NCBI RefSeq assembly: GCF_016808335.1
Contig: NC_053140.1
Span: 28,266,086 to 28,330,085 of the forward strand
DNA from: Panicum virgatum
Lineage: Eukaryota; Streptophyta; Magnoliopsida; Poales; Poaceae
DNA length: 64,000 nucleotides
Reading direction: 5' to 3'
Positions 1-11,352 of this stretch are shown piece after piece. Below the pieces are notes generated by a model that was not told where the DNA came from, ran no database searches, and saw only the letters and a list, made by a program, of their open reading frames with translations. The position numbers and the translations under genes are program-made. Positions within the stretch are counted from its first letter, which is position 1. Every line of letters starts with the position of its first letter.

Positions 1-220
1 AAAGGATACATATTTATAGTCCGGAGACTTGGAAAACAATCTAAACTAATCTTGTCCCGATTGGACTCTATCTCTAATCTCGAACTAAATCTAAGGATAC
101 ATGGCCAATATGGCCCAGATGCTCACGCAGGAGCCGATTTACAAGTCTTCCTCATCTTCTGCTTTAAGCCCATCTTGCTTTCGGCCCATAAATTAATCCT
201 GTTAATTTATGGCGATAACA
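1..220 (-). repeat. 3' LTR of the gypsy element, partial
   Basis: This segment ends GGCGATAACA at 220 and is nearly identical to 12348-12567. Only two substitutions are visible over 220 bases, equivalent to about 1% divergence. The rest of this LTR lies beyond the left edge. On the minus strand it is the start (U3) of the 3' LTR. Confidence 0.93.
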
Positions 221-232
221 CATGCCCCCTGG
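221..232 (-). other. Candidate polypurine tract
   Basis: Read on the minus strand, the bases next to the 3' LTR are CCAGGGGGCATG, a purine-rich run directly before the TGTTATCG LTR start. This is where the plus-strand primer of an LTR retrotransposon is expected. The tract is short, so confidence is moderate. Confidence 0.5.
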
Positions 233-477
233 TTTTGTTAATGATAATTCCAAAACCAATCCGTCGCTTCATCTTCCCGTTAATGTTCATTAATCATACT
301 GCAACCACCAAGGAAGACGCAACGTCTCTACAACTGGCTCCTCGTAGAATGTGAAACTGCCGATCTGTCTTCTACCTCTTCACTATTTAACCTCACTCCG
401 CATCGGCTCTTCTTCACAGCAAAACTCCTTCCTTCCAAAGCCAGTAGCACAAAGACCACCCCAATCCTCCAGCAGCC

Positions 478-1041
478 ATGGCCATCTCTTCTTCCTCCGG
501 CTCCAACTTCTTTGGAGATTCTTCTTCTCCCTCCTCCTCTCCCCCTTCTTCTTCCCTCTCGGCCTCCTCCATCGACTCTATCCCAGAGAGCCGAGAGCCG
601 ACCCCCGAGTGGGACCCAACAGCAGCCTATGAGGCGTTGGCTCCTCTGCACTGGGATGCAGAGGAGTTTGATTTTGGGGTCGCCTCCGAGGAGGATGAAC
701 CCACAACTGAGGGGGAGGAATACCTCCAGTTCCTGCTCCCTGAGGAACTGGAAAGCAGCGAGGACGACACCTTCTCTTGGGAAGGAGCCGACTCCTCCGA
801 AGAGATCGGCTCTTCCACCAGTGACGACACAGCCGCAGGGGGAAACCCCCACCAATTCCTCAAGGCCCCCTCGGAGGGGAGCGAAGAAGGAAGCAGTAGC
901 AGCAGCGGCAGACGAAGCAGCAGCAGCACCGATGACAGCGGCGATGGCAGCAGCGACGACGACGATGATGACGACGACGGCGGAGACGCACCATCACGAA
1001 GCCCGAAGCGTCGTAGGTGTTCAGACACCTACGACTGGTAG
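478..1041 (+). CDS. Acidic Ser/Asp-rich protein encoded antisense inside the gypsy element
   Basis: This is an uninterrupted 187-aa ORF opposite in direction to the retrotransposon. Its N-terminus is Ser/Pro-rich (about residues 4-35). The middle is acidic, with many Glu-Glu and Ser-Glu pairs. Near the C-terminus come poly-Ser stretches, a run of eight Asp, and a basic patch SPKRRRC that could be a nuclear localisation signal. I recognise no folded domain. A weak TATA-like CTATTTAA lies near 384-391. Some of the low-complexity composition comes from trinucleotide expansion (GCAGCAGC and GACGACGA near 895-985). It may be an element-encoded accessory protein. I cannot assign a function, and codon-repeat drift is an alternative for part of the length. 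Confidence 0.6.
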   Translation: MAISSSSGSNFFGDSSSPSSSPPSSSLSASSIDSIPESREPTPEWDPTAAYEALAPLHWDAEEFDFGVASEEDEPTTEGEEYLQFLLPEELESSEDDTFSWEGADSSEEIGSSTSDDTAAGGNPHQFLKAPSEGSEEGSSSSSGRRSSSSTDDSGDGSSDDDDDDDDGGDAPSRSPKRRRCSDTYDW

Positions 1042-1204
1042 ATGTAGGTAGCATCGTAAGAATAGGACCTCAAAGCCGAAGGATTGATTCCTTTGTAAAA
1101 TTGGCTTTCCTTGTAATGAACTTTCCTTTAATGAAATCGAGTTCCTTTTAATTTTGTGTGTTCGATTACCTTCCAAAAAAGCCGATGGCAACGCATCAGG
1201 CTTT

Positions 1205-1212
1205 TATAAATA
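1205..1212 (+). promoter_or_regulatory. TATA box of the antisense PMD gene
   Basis: TATAAATA lies about 195 bases upstream of the ATG at 1406 on the plus strand. A start site near 1235-1245 would give a 5' leader of about 165 nt. It suggests the antisense gene has its own promoter rather than using the LTR. This is based on sequence match only. Confidence 0.55.
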
Positions 1213-1405
1213 TCCAAGAGTCGATGGAATTCAAACTAGAAGCAACCCGCAGAAGAATAGAGTAATACTTTCATCCTGAACCGAACTCTTGAATCCGAGC
1301 AAAATTCGAAAACCACGCTCTACAAATCCGAGCAATAACTCTCCAAGCAGCCGGAATTCGAATCAGAATCTCCAACAATCAAACCCTAAGTCAACAGATC
1401 TGACC

Positions 1406-4363
1406 ATGTCAGATTCTGCAGCTCAAACAACAAGCTCTGCAATCGATGATGCGGCAATCCATGGCCTGAAGGTAATATTCGGCCTAATCCTTTAGTTTTC
1501 TTCAGCTTATTTAGCTTCTGAAACTAAAATTCTGAAACGTGACATCATACGTATGCTTCTGAATCTCTGAACTTCAGGTGTCAAACATCCTTCTGCCGCA
1601 TCCCTCCGATCAAAAATCTTTCTGTCTTGGCCCACAAACCCATGAAAACCCCATAGATTTGATCTCTTGAGAAGCAAATAGGATCCCTTTTGTAAGTCAA
1701 AACATCGATCTGACCCTCTGGGCCGACTGCTTAAGAGCCTGGCCTAATCCACCTGAGATCTGGATTACATGGTACAACAGAGTAGCAAAAGCCTACATGC
1801 CCTTGTGGCAAGATTTGAACATAGCCGATTCACTTAGCTTATCACTGTCACCCCTTGACAAAGATGAAAATCTTCTGAAAACCATCGGCTATTTCTGGTC
1901 TGATGCTCTGAATTGTTTCCTTTTTGGTCATGGACCCATGACCCCTACTCTACTAGACGTCACCATGATCACTGGACTAGACATTAGCTCTCCTAATCCT
2001 GCTGCTCACAAAATGGCAGAAGTCCCCTTTAAACTTTCTTCCAAAGTCAACTGCACAAACTGGGGTACTTACATGAGTCAGCACATGAAAACAAAAGGTC
2101 CAGTGACTGAGAAGGAACACACAGCCTTCTTAAATCTTTGGCTAGAGCACTTCATCTTCTGTGGCCCTTCCTTAGCTCCAACTAAGAACTATCTTCCTTT
2201 GGCCTACCACCTGGCCCATGGTAATCACACCGGCCTAGGCAAACTCTTCCTTGGAGAAATTACAGATATCTCCATTTGACGACATCTAACTTGCTTAACC
2301 ACAAGAAACTGAGGACTGGAGGCCCTTGGTGGTTTATTCAGTTGTGGGCACAACTGTACTTCCAGCACCATATCCCCAACTTCCAAGGCCTGACCCAGAA
2401 CTCCTTCCCTGATGAGAATGGCAAACCAATTAGATGTACTAGTTATGGCCAGGCTTTATTCAGTCTCCCTGGCAGTAAACTGAATTCAGCAGATGCAGCA
2501 AACTGGTTCAGAGTCTTCTACAAAGGACTAGATAATCCCCTATATTTCTCTTTTACTGAATCCGAATCCTTTGAGAACCCAACTGCCTTCAGATTAGATA
2601 ACTTTGCCGATGACGACAGCACTCGGCATCTATATTCTTTGATGATTCGACCTGGCTTCTTTCCTGTTGGCATCAGCACTTCTAATAGAATTATCAAGCC
2701 AGGCTATGAATCTTACCAGCCAGTCATAGCAGCTCGGCAATTTGGCCTAGGACAGGTCCCTCCCCACTTCCATATTCACCACTTGGCGGAGAGCAGAGCC
2801 GATCTGCCTGATGGTCTCACTAGCTCAAGATGCTATAACATGTTTGACAATCTCCACATTCCAATACCAGCCGATTTGTCTTTCACCTCCTCATCAATCG
2901 GCTTTGATACTTGGTGGAACATGTGGAAAACTCATGTCTTCAGAAAAGCTCTAGGTCCTCGACTGCAGCAAATCGATCCTGAATACGTAATCCCCGAGGA
3001 AGAGGTACTGAATTTACGCATTCATCCTTCTACGTCCTCCATCCTTTGCATCTGTCTAATTCTAACTCACCCTGTTTGCAGCAACAAGATGGTCCAGAAC
3101 CTATGACCAGCACTGGGGAGCCATTCCACTTTCTTCCAACTGCTCCTGATGTACTCTTTTGCAAAGGATCACCACCAATGAAGAAAATGATAATGACTGT
3201 TCAGCCCGACTTACTTCAGTCGGCTTCCAAGCGAAGACAAACTTCTGCAGTGGTTGCCCCCCGAGTCTTGACCAAGAAAAGGAAGATGATGACGAAGCGA
3301 GTGATCAAGAAACCAGCACCAGCTTTCCCAAGTCCATCAGAGTCCAACACCAACCAGGTAACACATCATTCAAAACCTTTTTTATTTCATACATATGTAC
3401 CCTGGTTGACTATAATTCCATCTTCAGGATGCAGCTGAAGACATCCCCAATGCAGAAAGCCAAGTACAACATGGGATGACTGCTACTCCTGATACACTGG
3501 TGGAGACAAACGAAGAACAAGCCGATGCAGCAGATGTTCTTGGCATCAACACCAGCTCTAACAGGACAGTTGCTCTTAAACCGTCCAACACCTCTTCTTC
3601 AGAACAGGTAACATTCCAAAACCAATTCTGAACCAGCCGATAGCTTCATAAATGCATCTTGTTCTAACTCTAGATATGCCCATAGAGCTTTGACATTTCA
3701 GGTTTGCTTTCCTTTGACCCTGCATTAATGGGTCTGACTGTTCCTGGAGCAGAAACATCATCTCTACATCAATCGGCTAACTTGACACATCAGCTTCAAC
3801 TCATTAAGGACCTTCTATCTGCTCCAATCACTGCTCTAGTTGACGACTCCAGCAAAATAAAGAACATCTTCGAGCAAATAGAACCCCAACTTCCGGAGCA
3901 ATTGCAAATCAAACTCTGGTCAGCCAGCAACCTTCCATTCTTTCGGATAGAAGTGAGTAAAGCACAACAAAGGATGGAAGCACGTCGCTCTCAAGCTTCT
4001 CTGAAAGCTGATATTACCCAAAAGTGCAAGGCCCTTAACCAGAAGAAGACAACTCTAGATATCAAAGCTGACGTGTCTGTCAACATGAATCGACTCGATC
4101 TCCTGAAGAAAGAACTGGCGGAGCTCGAAGAAAAGGTCCGCACCACCAAGGAACTCATCCAGGCCGAGGAAACCTCTATTGCAAACTCCAAACAAGAAAG
4201 CCAGGAAATAGCCGAGCAGATACAAGCAGAGTTTGTAGAAATCAGCACCTTGAGTCGGCAGATAGTTACAGGCGATGACAAGGATGATGAAGCGATTGTA
4301 GCACGAGCAGACGTCGTTCGTACTGAAGCCATCCATGCCATAGAAGAGTTCCTGAACCAGTAG
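1406..4363 (+). pseudogene. Spliced antisense gene with plant mobile domain (PMD) and coiled-coil tail
   Basis: Exons inferred from GT/AG sites: 1406-1471, 1578-3004, 3082-3357, 3428-3607 and 3702-4363. The second exon encodes a protein resembling the aminotransferase-like plant mobile domain, with the typical FWS/LFGHGPMTPTLLDV segment near 1890-1960 and GGPWWFIQLWAQLYF near 2313-2360. Exons 3-4 are basic then acidic linker. The last exon encodes a heptad-rich region (about 3960-4260) rich in Glu, Lys and Leu, a likely coiled coil. Lesions: an in-frame TGA at 1668-1670, a frame change near 2276, and a frame mismatch at the exon 4/5 junction. PMD proteins occur both as host genes (MAIN/MAIL family) and in transposons. 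Extra ORFs after pol are established for Tat-group elements. Whether this copy was captured from the host is inference. Confidence 0.75.
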
Positions 4364-4477
4364 ATAGGCTCAAGAGATAATTAGTACTGCTTGTTATCCT
4401 GAAACTTGCGCTTGTTTAAAAACATCTTAAGTCGATGGTTACACATCGGCTGTTCGCTTCTCATATTTTTTTTTGTC

Positions 4478-4597
4478 GGCCAACTCAACGTGTTGGCCTA
4501 TCTTCTCTTTCACCCACTTTTTTTTTTACCGGCCAACTCAAAGTGTTGGCCTGTCATGATTTGTTTTTTTTTTACCGGCCAACTCAAAGTGTTGGCC
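4478..4597. repeat. Three GGCCAAC/GTTGGCC hairpins separated by poly-T tracts
   Basis: GGCCAACTCAA(A/C)GTGTTGGCC occurs at 4478-4498, 4531-4551 and 4577-4597. Each has a perfect 7-bp stem and a 7-nt loop. T-rich runs of eight or more precede each copy. The array lies exactly between the convergent ends of the antisense PMD gene (stop at 4363) and pol (stop at 4672). Confidence 0.85.
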
Positions 4598-4612
4598 TAT
4601 CTCACTGCAGCC

Positions 4613-4686
4613 AGATGGATCTCATCGGCTCTGGTTAGTCACCTTCCCCAGATGGATCTCATCGGCTCTGGTTAGTCACCTTCCCA
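4613..4686. repeat. 37-bp tandem duplication across the pol stop codon
   Basis: AGATGGATCTCATCGGCTCT and the bases after it repeat with a period of 37 (starts at 4613 and 4650). The second copy contains the minus-strand pol stop at 4672-4674, so the duplication copies the C-terminal coding end and part of the downstream spacer. Confidence 0.85.
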
Positions 4687-6559
4687 CATGCTCGGGAAAT
4701 ACTTCTTGAGATGTTGACCGTTGACAGCAACAGGAAACTTGACGCCATCCAATTCCTCGAGCATGTACGCGTTTCCAGGCAAAACCTGATCAACCTTGTA
4801 TGGCCCGTGCCAAGTTGGAGACCATTTACCAAATTTTTTGTCTTTAGTTCCCAATGGCAATACCGCCTCCCAAACCAAATCTCCGACTTGGAAATCTTTA
4901 GGCTTAACCTTCTTGTTGTATGCACGGGCAACTTTAGCCTTATTCTCCTTGATCTTTTCCAGCGACCAAAGCCTTAGCTCTGTCAAGTCCTCCACAATAT
5001 CGTTCATCAAGGCTGCATACTGTTCGGTAGATAGATCATTCTGAAACTCAACACGCCTTGACCCGGTCGTGATCTCCCATGGTAGCACAGCGTCCTAGCC
5101 GTAGACTAGATGGTTTGGCGACGTCTTGGTGGACCCATGACACGAAATACGATATGCCCACAAAGCTTCTGATAACACCTCATGCCAGTGCCTAGGATAT
5201 TCATCGATCTTTCTCTTTATTAGCTTGATGAGGCTCTGGTTGGATGCTTCAGCCTGTCCATTAGCTTGGGCATAATATGGAGATGATCTGATCAGCTTAA
5301 TCCCCATGTCATCGGCAAACTTTCTGAATTCCTCCATCGGTCGTAATGGTCTGAGGGATCCCAAATCTGTGGATGATGTGTTCTTTGACAAAGTTGATCA
5401 CATCTTTTGACGCTACTGACCTCATGGGCACTGCCTCTACCCACTTTGTGAAATAATCTGTGGCAGCTAAGACCCATTGGTGACCCTTGCTAGACGACGG
5501 GTTGATCTGTCCAATCATGTCCATGCCACAACCTCTGAATGGCCATGGTTTGATGATAGGATTCATCACTGACACTGGCACTATCTGAATCTTGCCAAAC
5601 CTCTGACATGCTTGACATCCCTTATAATATTTGAAACAATCTTCAAGCATAGTGGGCCAGTAATAACCCGACCGCCTAATTAGCCACTTCATCCTATGAG
5701 CCGATTGGTGAGTACCGCAGGCTCCTTCATGAACCTCATGCAAGAGCCGATTTGACTCTGAAGGTCCCAGACATTTAAGCAGTAGTCCTTCCAAGGTCCT
5801 GTAGAACATGTCATCCCCTATCAGAACATACTTCATGGCCTTGAGTCTTATCCTTCTGGGTGCCCCCCGAGCCGAATCCTTCAAGTAATTGAAGATATCG
5901 GCTCTCCAGTCTCTGGGTTCTAGAAACTGAACCTCCACGTCGACTCCATCGGCTGCTTCCCTGTACCCGGAAGCCATCTGTGCCAAATCATTGGCTTCAT
6001 TGTTCAGAGTCATGCGTATCCAGTGGAATTTGATGTACCTAAATTGTGACATCAACTCACGGCATTGCATCCATATTGGGAAAAGAGCCTCGCTCTCACA
6101 TCTATATTCCTCCGTGAGCTGAGAAATCACCAACTTTGAATCCCCAAAAATTTCCACTGCTTCTGCCCCAGCTTCAAGTAGCAATTCTATCCCTTTGCGA
6201 ACGGCTTCATATTCCACCAAATTATTGGTGCATGGGGCAGTCATTCTGATGGAAAAAGAGTAAGTCGCCCGACGAGGCGACACCAGCAGAATTCCCACAC
6301 CGCACCCATCATCACAAGCCGATCCGTCAAAGAACATAGCCCAAGCATGAATAAATAATGCAGCAATATCAGTGCTGATCCTGTCTGCAACAAGATCCGC
6401 CAGTGCTTGTCCTTTGACTGCTTTTGCAGGCTGATACCGGATATCGAACTCTGACAATGCAAACATCCATTTTCCAAGTCGGCCTTTCAGGACAGGAGCC
6501 GACAGCATGTGCTTTATGACATCCGATTTGCATATGACAATTGTTTCCGCCGAGAGCAA
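4672..6559 (-). pseudogene. Gypsy pol: RNase H and integrase, broken
   Basis: Minus-strand reading continues the polyprotein. The RNase H region shows FDGS, EYEA, GDSKLV and the NEAND end motif. The integrase zinc finger is H-x-H with CQAC (about 5615-5740), followed by the core with GMDMIG and TTDGG (first and second catalytic Asp). The third acid lies in NGQAEASNQ near 5240, after a frameshift near 5310-5340. A TAG at 5095-5097 interrupts the C-terminal part, which then runs through VGDLVW to the end at 4672. There is no chromodomain. With one frameshift and one stop it cannot make a full integrase from this copy. Confidence 0.92.
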
Positions 6560-6592
6560 AATATGACGAAACTTTGTACATGTAAAGTATAA

Positions 6593-7843
6593 TCAAAGGC
6601 AAAGCTTCTCGATTTCAGGATACCTGGTCTCGGCATCTAACATGCATCTGCTGAGGTAGAAAACCACCCTCTCTTGGCCATCATGCTTCTGGACTAGCAC
6701 CGAAGCAATGGAAGTGTCACCCACGGATAAGTACACGTAGAACGGCCTATCTTGCTGAGGAGGAACCAACACTGGAGGCTTTGACAAATATTCCTTGATT
6801 TCATCGAAAGCTTGTTGCTGTTCTGCCCCCCAGCGAAACTCATCATCAGATTTGATTTTTACTAAACCCATAAATGGCTCAATGCGTCCAGACATATTAG
6901 AAATAAATCGCCTGACAAAGTTAATTTTACCGATGAGTTTCTGTAACTCCTTCTTTGTAGTAGGTGGCTTCATCGTCTTCACAGCTTCTTGACTCTTTAG
7001 ACCGATCTCAATTCCCCGTTCATGCACCAAGAATCCCAGAAACTGACTGGCCGTCACACCGAAAGTGCACTTCTTTGGGTTCATTTTGAGCCCAAACCTC
7101 CGTGTCCGCTCTAAAACTTGACGCAGATCTTCTAGATGCCCCCTAGCCGATTTGGACTTGACCACAACATCATCAATATAGATCTCTACCAGTTTGCCGA
7201 TGAGATCATGAAAAATATAATTCATGGCACGCTGGTTCATTGCACCGGCATTCTTCAGTCCAAAGGTCATAACCAAGTACTCGAACAAGCCGACTGCGCC
7301 TGGTACTCTGAACGCAGTCTTGTTCACGTCTTTTGGGGCCATGAAGATCTGGTTGTAACCAGCATTGCCATCCATAAAGCTCATCATTTTGTGGCTAGCA
7401 GCTATGTTGATCAGTGTTTCTGCAACAGGCATCGGATATTCGTCCTTTGGTGTTGCTCTGTTGAGATCTCTAAAATCGATGCAAACACGCCATCGGCCAT
7501 CCTTCTTTTGTACCGGTACTACGCTAGAGATCCATTCTGCATACCGGCACGGCCTGATGAACCCAGCATCCAGCATCTTCTCCACCTCTTTCTTAACTTC
7601 TTCTAGGACTTCGGCCTTCATCTGACGTGCTCGTTGCTGAAATGGCCGAAACCCTTTCTTGAGCGGGAGCCGATGCTCGACTATGCTTCTGTCCAGTCCG
7701 AGTATCTCGGTATAGTCCCATGCAAAGCAATCCCGGTATTCCTTCAGTAACGCAATCATCTCCTCTCGCAAAGCCGGATCCAACTTCTTGCTGATAAATG
7801 TCAGCCGTGGCTTATCCCCAGGACCGATGTCAACCTCTTCCAA
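6593..7843 (-). pseudogene. Gypsy pol: reverse transcriptase
   Basis: This 416-aa open stretch has the RT fingers/palm order: RVCIDFRDLN, FMDGNAGYNQI, FGLKNAGA and the catalytic YIDDVVV, then the thumb and the RNase H connection. The catalytic Asp residues are present. A TGA at 6593-6595 cuts it from the RNase H part, which continues in the same frame. The upstream join to protease is out of frame near 7860. GNAGYN and the long connection are typical of Tat-like rather than chromovirus RTs (family knowledge). Confidence 0.95.
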
Positions 7844-8174
7844 GTCAGCAGCTGACGTGAACCCGTATCCGAGTTTCCGTCGTCTGAAAAATCAGCTGTG
7901 AACGCAAGCGAGTCTTCGTTATCCACAAGATCAGCGGCAAACACAGGGAGATGACAAGAAAAATTATTTGGCCAACCGCACGGGCTGGCCGCTTCCATAA
8001 TTCCATCATCATTCGAAACCAAATAGTCGATGAGTAGCCAACTGCCAGAGCAGGCCATCGTGTGTACAAGATGTAACAATTCCGAACCTAAACAGAATTT
8101 TTCTATTTTTTGGGGCCGATCGCTGGGACCGGCCTCTCTATTTCTATTACACCCCGTGGCATGCCGGGATGCAT

Positions 8175-10154
8175 CTATTCTGTGAGGCCAGTGGATAAGA
8201 CCAGCCTCAGTCTGTTTTTTGTCGCCTTGATCCGATCACAGTCTTCCAGGGCGATCCCTGAGATCGGCTCTTGTCCTTCTGCATCCCAGGCGTTCATATC
8301 TGCGAGCGAGACCTCGCTGGAATCGTCTGCAGGGACCACTTCTACTTCATCGCCATCCCATTGGACGAGGTACTGATGCATTGTGGAAGGGATACAACAG
8401 TTGGCATGAATCCAGTCCTTCCCAAGCAGCACTGTGTATGTACTCATGCTGTTAACGATGAAGAACGAAGTCGGGATCGTCTTGCGGCCCACTGTCAGTT
8501 CCACGTTAAGAACCCCCATCGCCTCTGATGGCTGTCCATTAAAGTCATTAAGCATCACATTGGTCTTGATCAGATCGGCAGAAGAACGACCCAATCGGCG
8601 CAACACAGAGTATGGCATCAGGTTGACTGCGGCACCAGTGTTGACCAACATCCTATTCACAGGCTTGCCATTGATGAAGCCCTTGAGATATAACCCCTTC
8701 AGGTGCTTGTAGCTCTTCTCCTTGTGCTTCTCGAAAATGATTGGCCGTGGGCCGAGATCCAGCTGCGCGATAGCCAATTCCTCCGGTTGGGGTGCTCGAA
8801 ACTCCGACGGGAGTACGAACACCATGTTCACATCAGCCGATGGCTTGTCATCGGCTTTTGTCTGCTTGGGGCGCCACTCTTTTCTCGGAGGGCACCTCTC
8901 CTCCCTTCGCGGTCGACTGACTTGTTCCGTGAGATCTGGACGCGCCTTCCTCAGCACGTCGAGGTACTTTGCTTCTGCCTCTTCCAGACTGCGCAAGCGC
9001 TGCACCCTGCGCTTCTGCGAGCGATTGAGCCCGTCAGGACACCACCGTGGGCGATGGTACCTGTCTTCTTCTTCTGGCTCAGAATCACCCCTGGGTGGGC
9101 GCCTCACATGGTCATCCTGACGTGTTCTGGACCCCAAGCACCGGAACACCGATGTCTCGTCCTGCTGGCGTCCTTGAGGCCTGCACTCCAAGCAATCATC
9201 TATATTAGGCAATCGGCTCATGCCGAAATTCCAACAATACCTAAAGAATGGGCAGTGCCAGTGGTCGCGTATAGCCTGGCGTCTCCCCAGTGTCCTTCCT
9301 GTGCGATGCTCGTACTCGTCCTCCTCCAATTCGTATCGGCGATGCAACTTGTACTGGTACTGGTACTTTCCCAGAAGCCGATTAGAAGCTGGAAGCTGAT
9401 TGCGGATGTGACGCACCTGCTCTTCAGTCACATGCTGCTGTTCCAACTTGCGTTCATTCTGCGGCCGTTTGCCAGAAGCAGCCTCTCTCCTCTGCTTGTC
9501 ATGGCGGCGCATGGGTCCCACCATGTTGATCTGGAATGCCAGATCCTGGCCCTCGGATCTGAAGTCTGACAGCTCCACCACGTTAGCTTGTGGGAAGGGC
9601 TTTGTGTCCACCTTCATAGTGTGTTGAGCCAGGATTAATCGGCCTTGCTCGATAGCCGATTGGATCTGATGACGCAGCTGCTTGCATTCACCCGTGGCAT
9701 GAGTAAACGAGTGGTGCCACTTGTAGTACAGCCTCCCCTGCAGCTCTTGTGCCGTCGGTAGCTTGTGATTTTCTGGGAGCTTCAGCTGTTTTTCTTTGAG
9801 GAGCAGGTCGAATATCTGCTCTGCTTTGGTCACGTCGAAGTTGAAGCCCTTCACAAGCCCCTTCTGCTTGATCCACTTGCACGGGACAGGATTTGCCCCC
9901 CAAGTCCACTCTGCCACGACCACTTCTTGCTCTTCACCAGAGTCGTCAGATTCTTCTGCCTGGGCCATGTTTACATGGCGCTTGAACTTGTCCTGGTACA
10001 GCTCAGGATGATAATGCTCGTATGCCGTAAGCTTCTGTACCAGGTGCGCCAGAGATGTGAACTCCAACTGGAAAGCCGCATCTTTGATCGGCTTAGCAAG
10101 CCCGAGGACAGCCAGATCGACTGCCTCCTTCTCTGTGATGCACGACGAGTAGCA
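8175..10154 (-). pseudogene. Gypsy gag C-terminal part and aspartic protease
   Basis: This is an open frame continuing gag after the stop at 10155-10157. It has a region typical of Tat-like gag (KWHHSFTHATGECKQLR, then a basic Arg-rich linker). A retropepsin-like protease follows near 8340-8700. The expected protease active site D-T/S/G-G reads NTGAAVNLMPY here, so the catalytic Asp is Asn. The second conserved part (LLGKDWIHANCCIPSTMHQ) is intact. The ORF ends at 8175, and the RT is in another frame. Confidence 0.88.
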
Positions 10155-11312
10155 TCAGTTCTTGACTTCTCTGAAGTGTTGTATATACTCCGACACAGAC
10201 TCTCCTCGCCTTTGCCTGACCTGGGCGAGGTCGGCAATTCCAGCTTCAGCAGCCTCCGGATGGTACTGGGTATGGAATTGATCTTCAAGCTGCCTCCAAG
10301 TTCGAATCGAATCTAGAGCCAGTGATGCATACCATCCAAAAGCTGGGCCTGTAAGAGATTGGCCAAAAAATCGAACCCTCAACGGGTCCGACACTGAGAT
10401 CATCCCAAGCTGCGTTAAGTATCGGCTCACATGCTCGATGGAGCTGGCTCCCTCTGACCCGTTGAACTTGGTGAACTCGGGGAGCCGATACTTGGGTGGC
10501 AGTGGGATCAAGTCATAATCACTTGGATACGGCTTTGAATAGCCGATCACTTTCCTCTTGGGCAGGATACCAAACTGATCTCTTAGTATTGCACTGACCT
10601 GCTCCATACTAAGAACTCCTGGGGCCGATGGCTCAGCACTCGGCCCAATAGCGTACTTTGCCAGCCACGCTTGTTTCTCTGCGTCTACTCCAGAAGCTCC
10701 TGGGCTGACCACCTGCATCGAGCGTGTTGGACTAACGCTGTCAGGGATGTAGGCGCACGGGTAACCGTGCGGGATCTCCTTGGGTGGCTCGGTGAGGAAT
10801 TGGCCTTGTCCAGGATCGCCGCTGATCTTGTGACCGACGTAGATCGGCGAATTTTGTGGTCTTGGGGTCGCAAATGAGAACGGCAATTGTGGCCTAGAAT
10901 GCAGTGCGGCTTCTTCTGTGTGACTCCCCAAGGTTGGTCCCGATGGAGAGTACTGGTTCTTGATTATCTCCTGGATGACGCGGTGTGCCATACGCTCAAG
11001 CTCATTCATGAGGCTCTGAGAATGCCGATGAAGCGAATGGGCCACCATGTAGTTCATCTCCTGACGCAAGGCCCTGGTGCGCTCCTCTGATGGTACAGAC
11101 AGGTCCACGTTGTCGAGAGCGCCTTCAGGGGAGAACCCCTTCCACCTGATGCCATGGTTGCGGGTCCTCTCAAAAGAGCCGATGAGATCGGCTTCCAGCA
11201 GAGCTTTGATCTCGTCATACTTCTTCTTGTGTTCAGGAGAGAGCTCTTCATACGTGACGGGCTTGGGAGCAGGTTCTTGATCTTGAGCTCCAGTCATTGT
11301 TGTAGTGGACAT
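10155..11312 (-). pseudogene. Gypsy gag N-terminal part
   Basis: I place the start at the ATG at 11312 ([10 protein letters not shown]), just inside the PBS; the open frame also extends into the LTR but that part is not expected in gag. A retrotransposon gag capsid region lies near 10160-10460 (RVRFFGQSLTGPAFGWY ... YIQHFREVKN). The TGA at 10155-10157 stops it, and the same frame continues downstream. A CGA-to-TGA change by CpG deamination is a likely cause (inference). Confidence 0.88.
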
Positions 11313-11328
11313 TGTTGCCGAGAAGGGT

Positions 11329-11347
11329 GGTCCCACCGAGCGTGCCA
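11329..11347 (-). other. Primer binding site of the gypsy element
   Basis: On the minus strand the 19 bases TGGCACGCTCGGTGGGACC start five bases after the LTR end. They have the expected TGG start of a tRNA 3'-end complement. I have not assigned the tRNA species. Confidence 0.8.
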
Positions 11348-11352
11348 GAATG

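Noticed and set aside
895..985. Poly-trinucleotide stretch as a separate microsatellite feature
   Set aside because: It is in frame inside the antisense acidic ORF and is described there.
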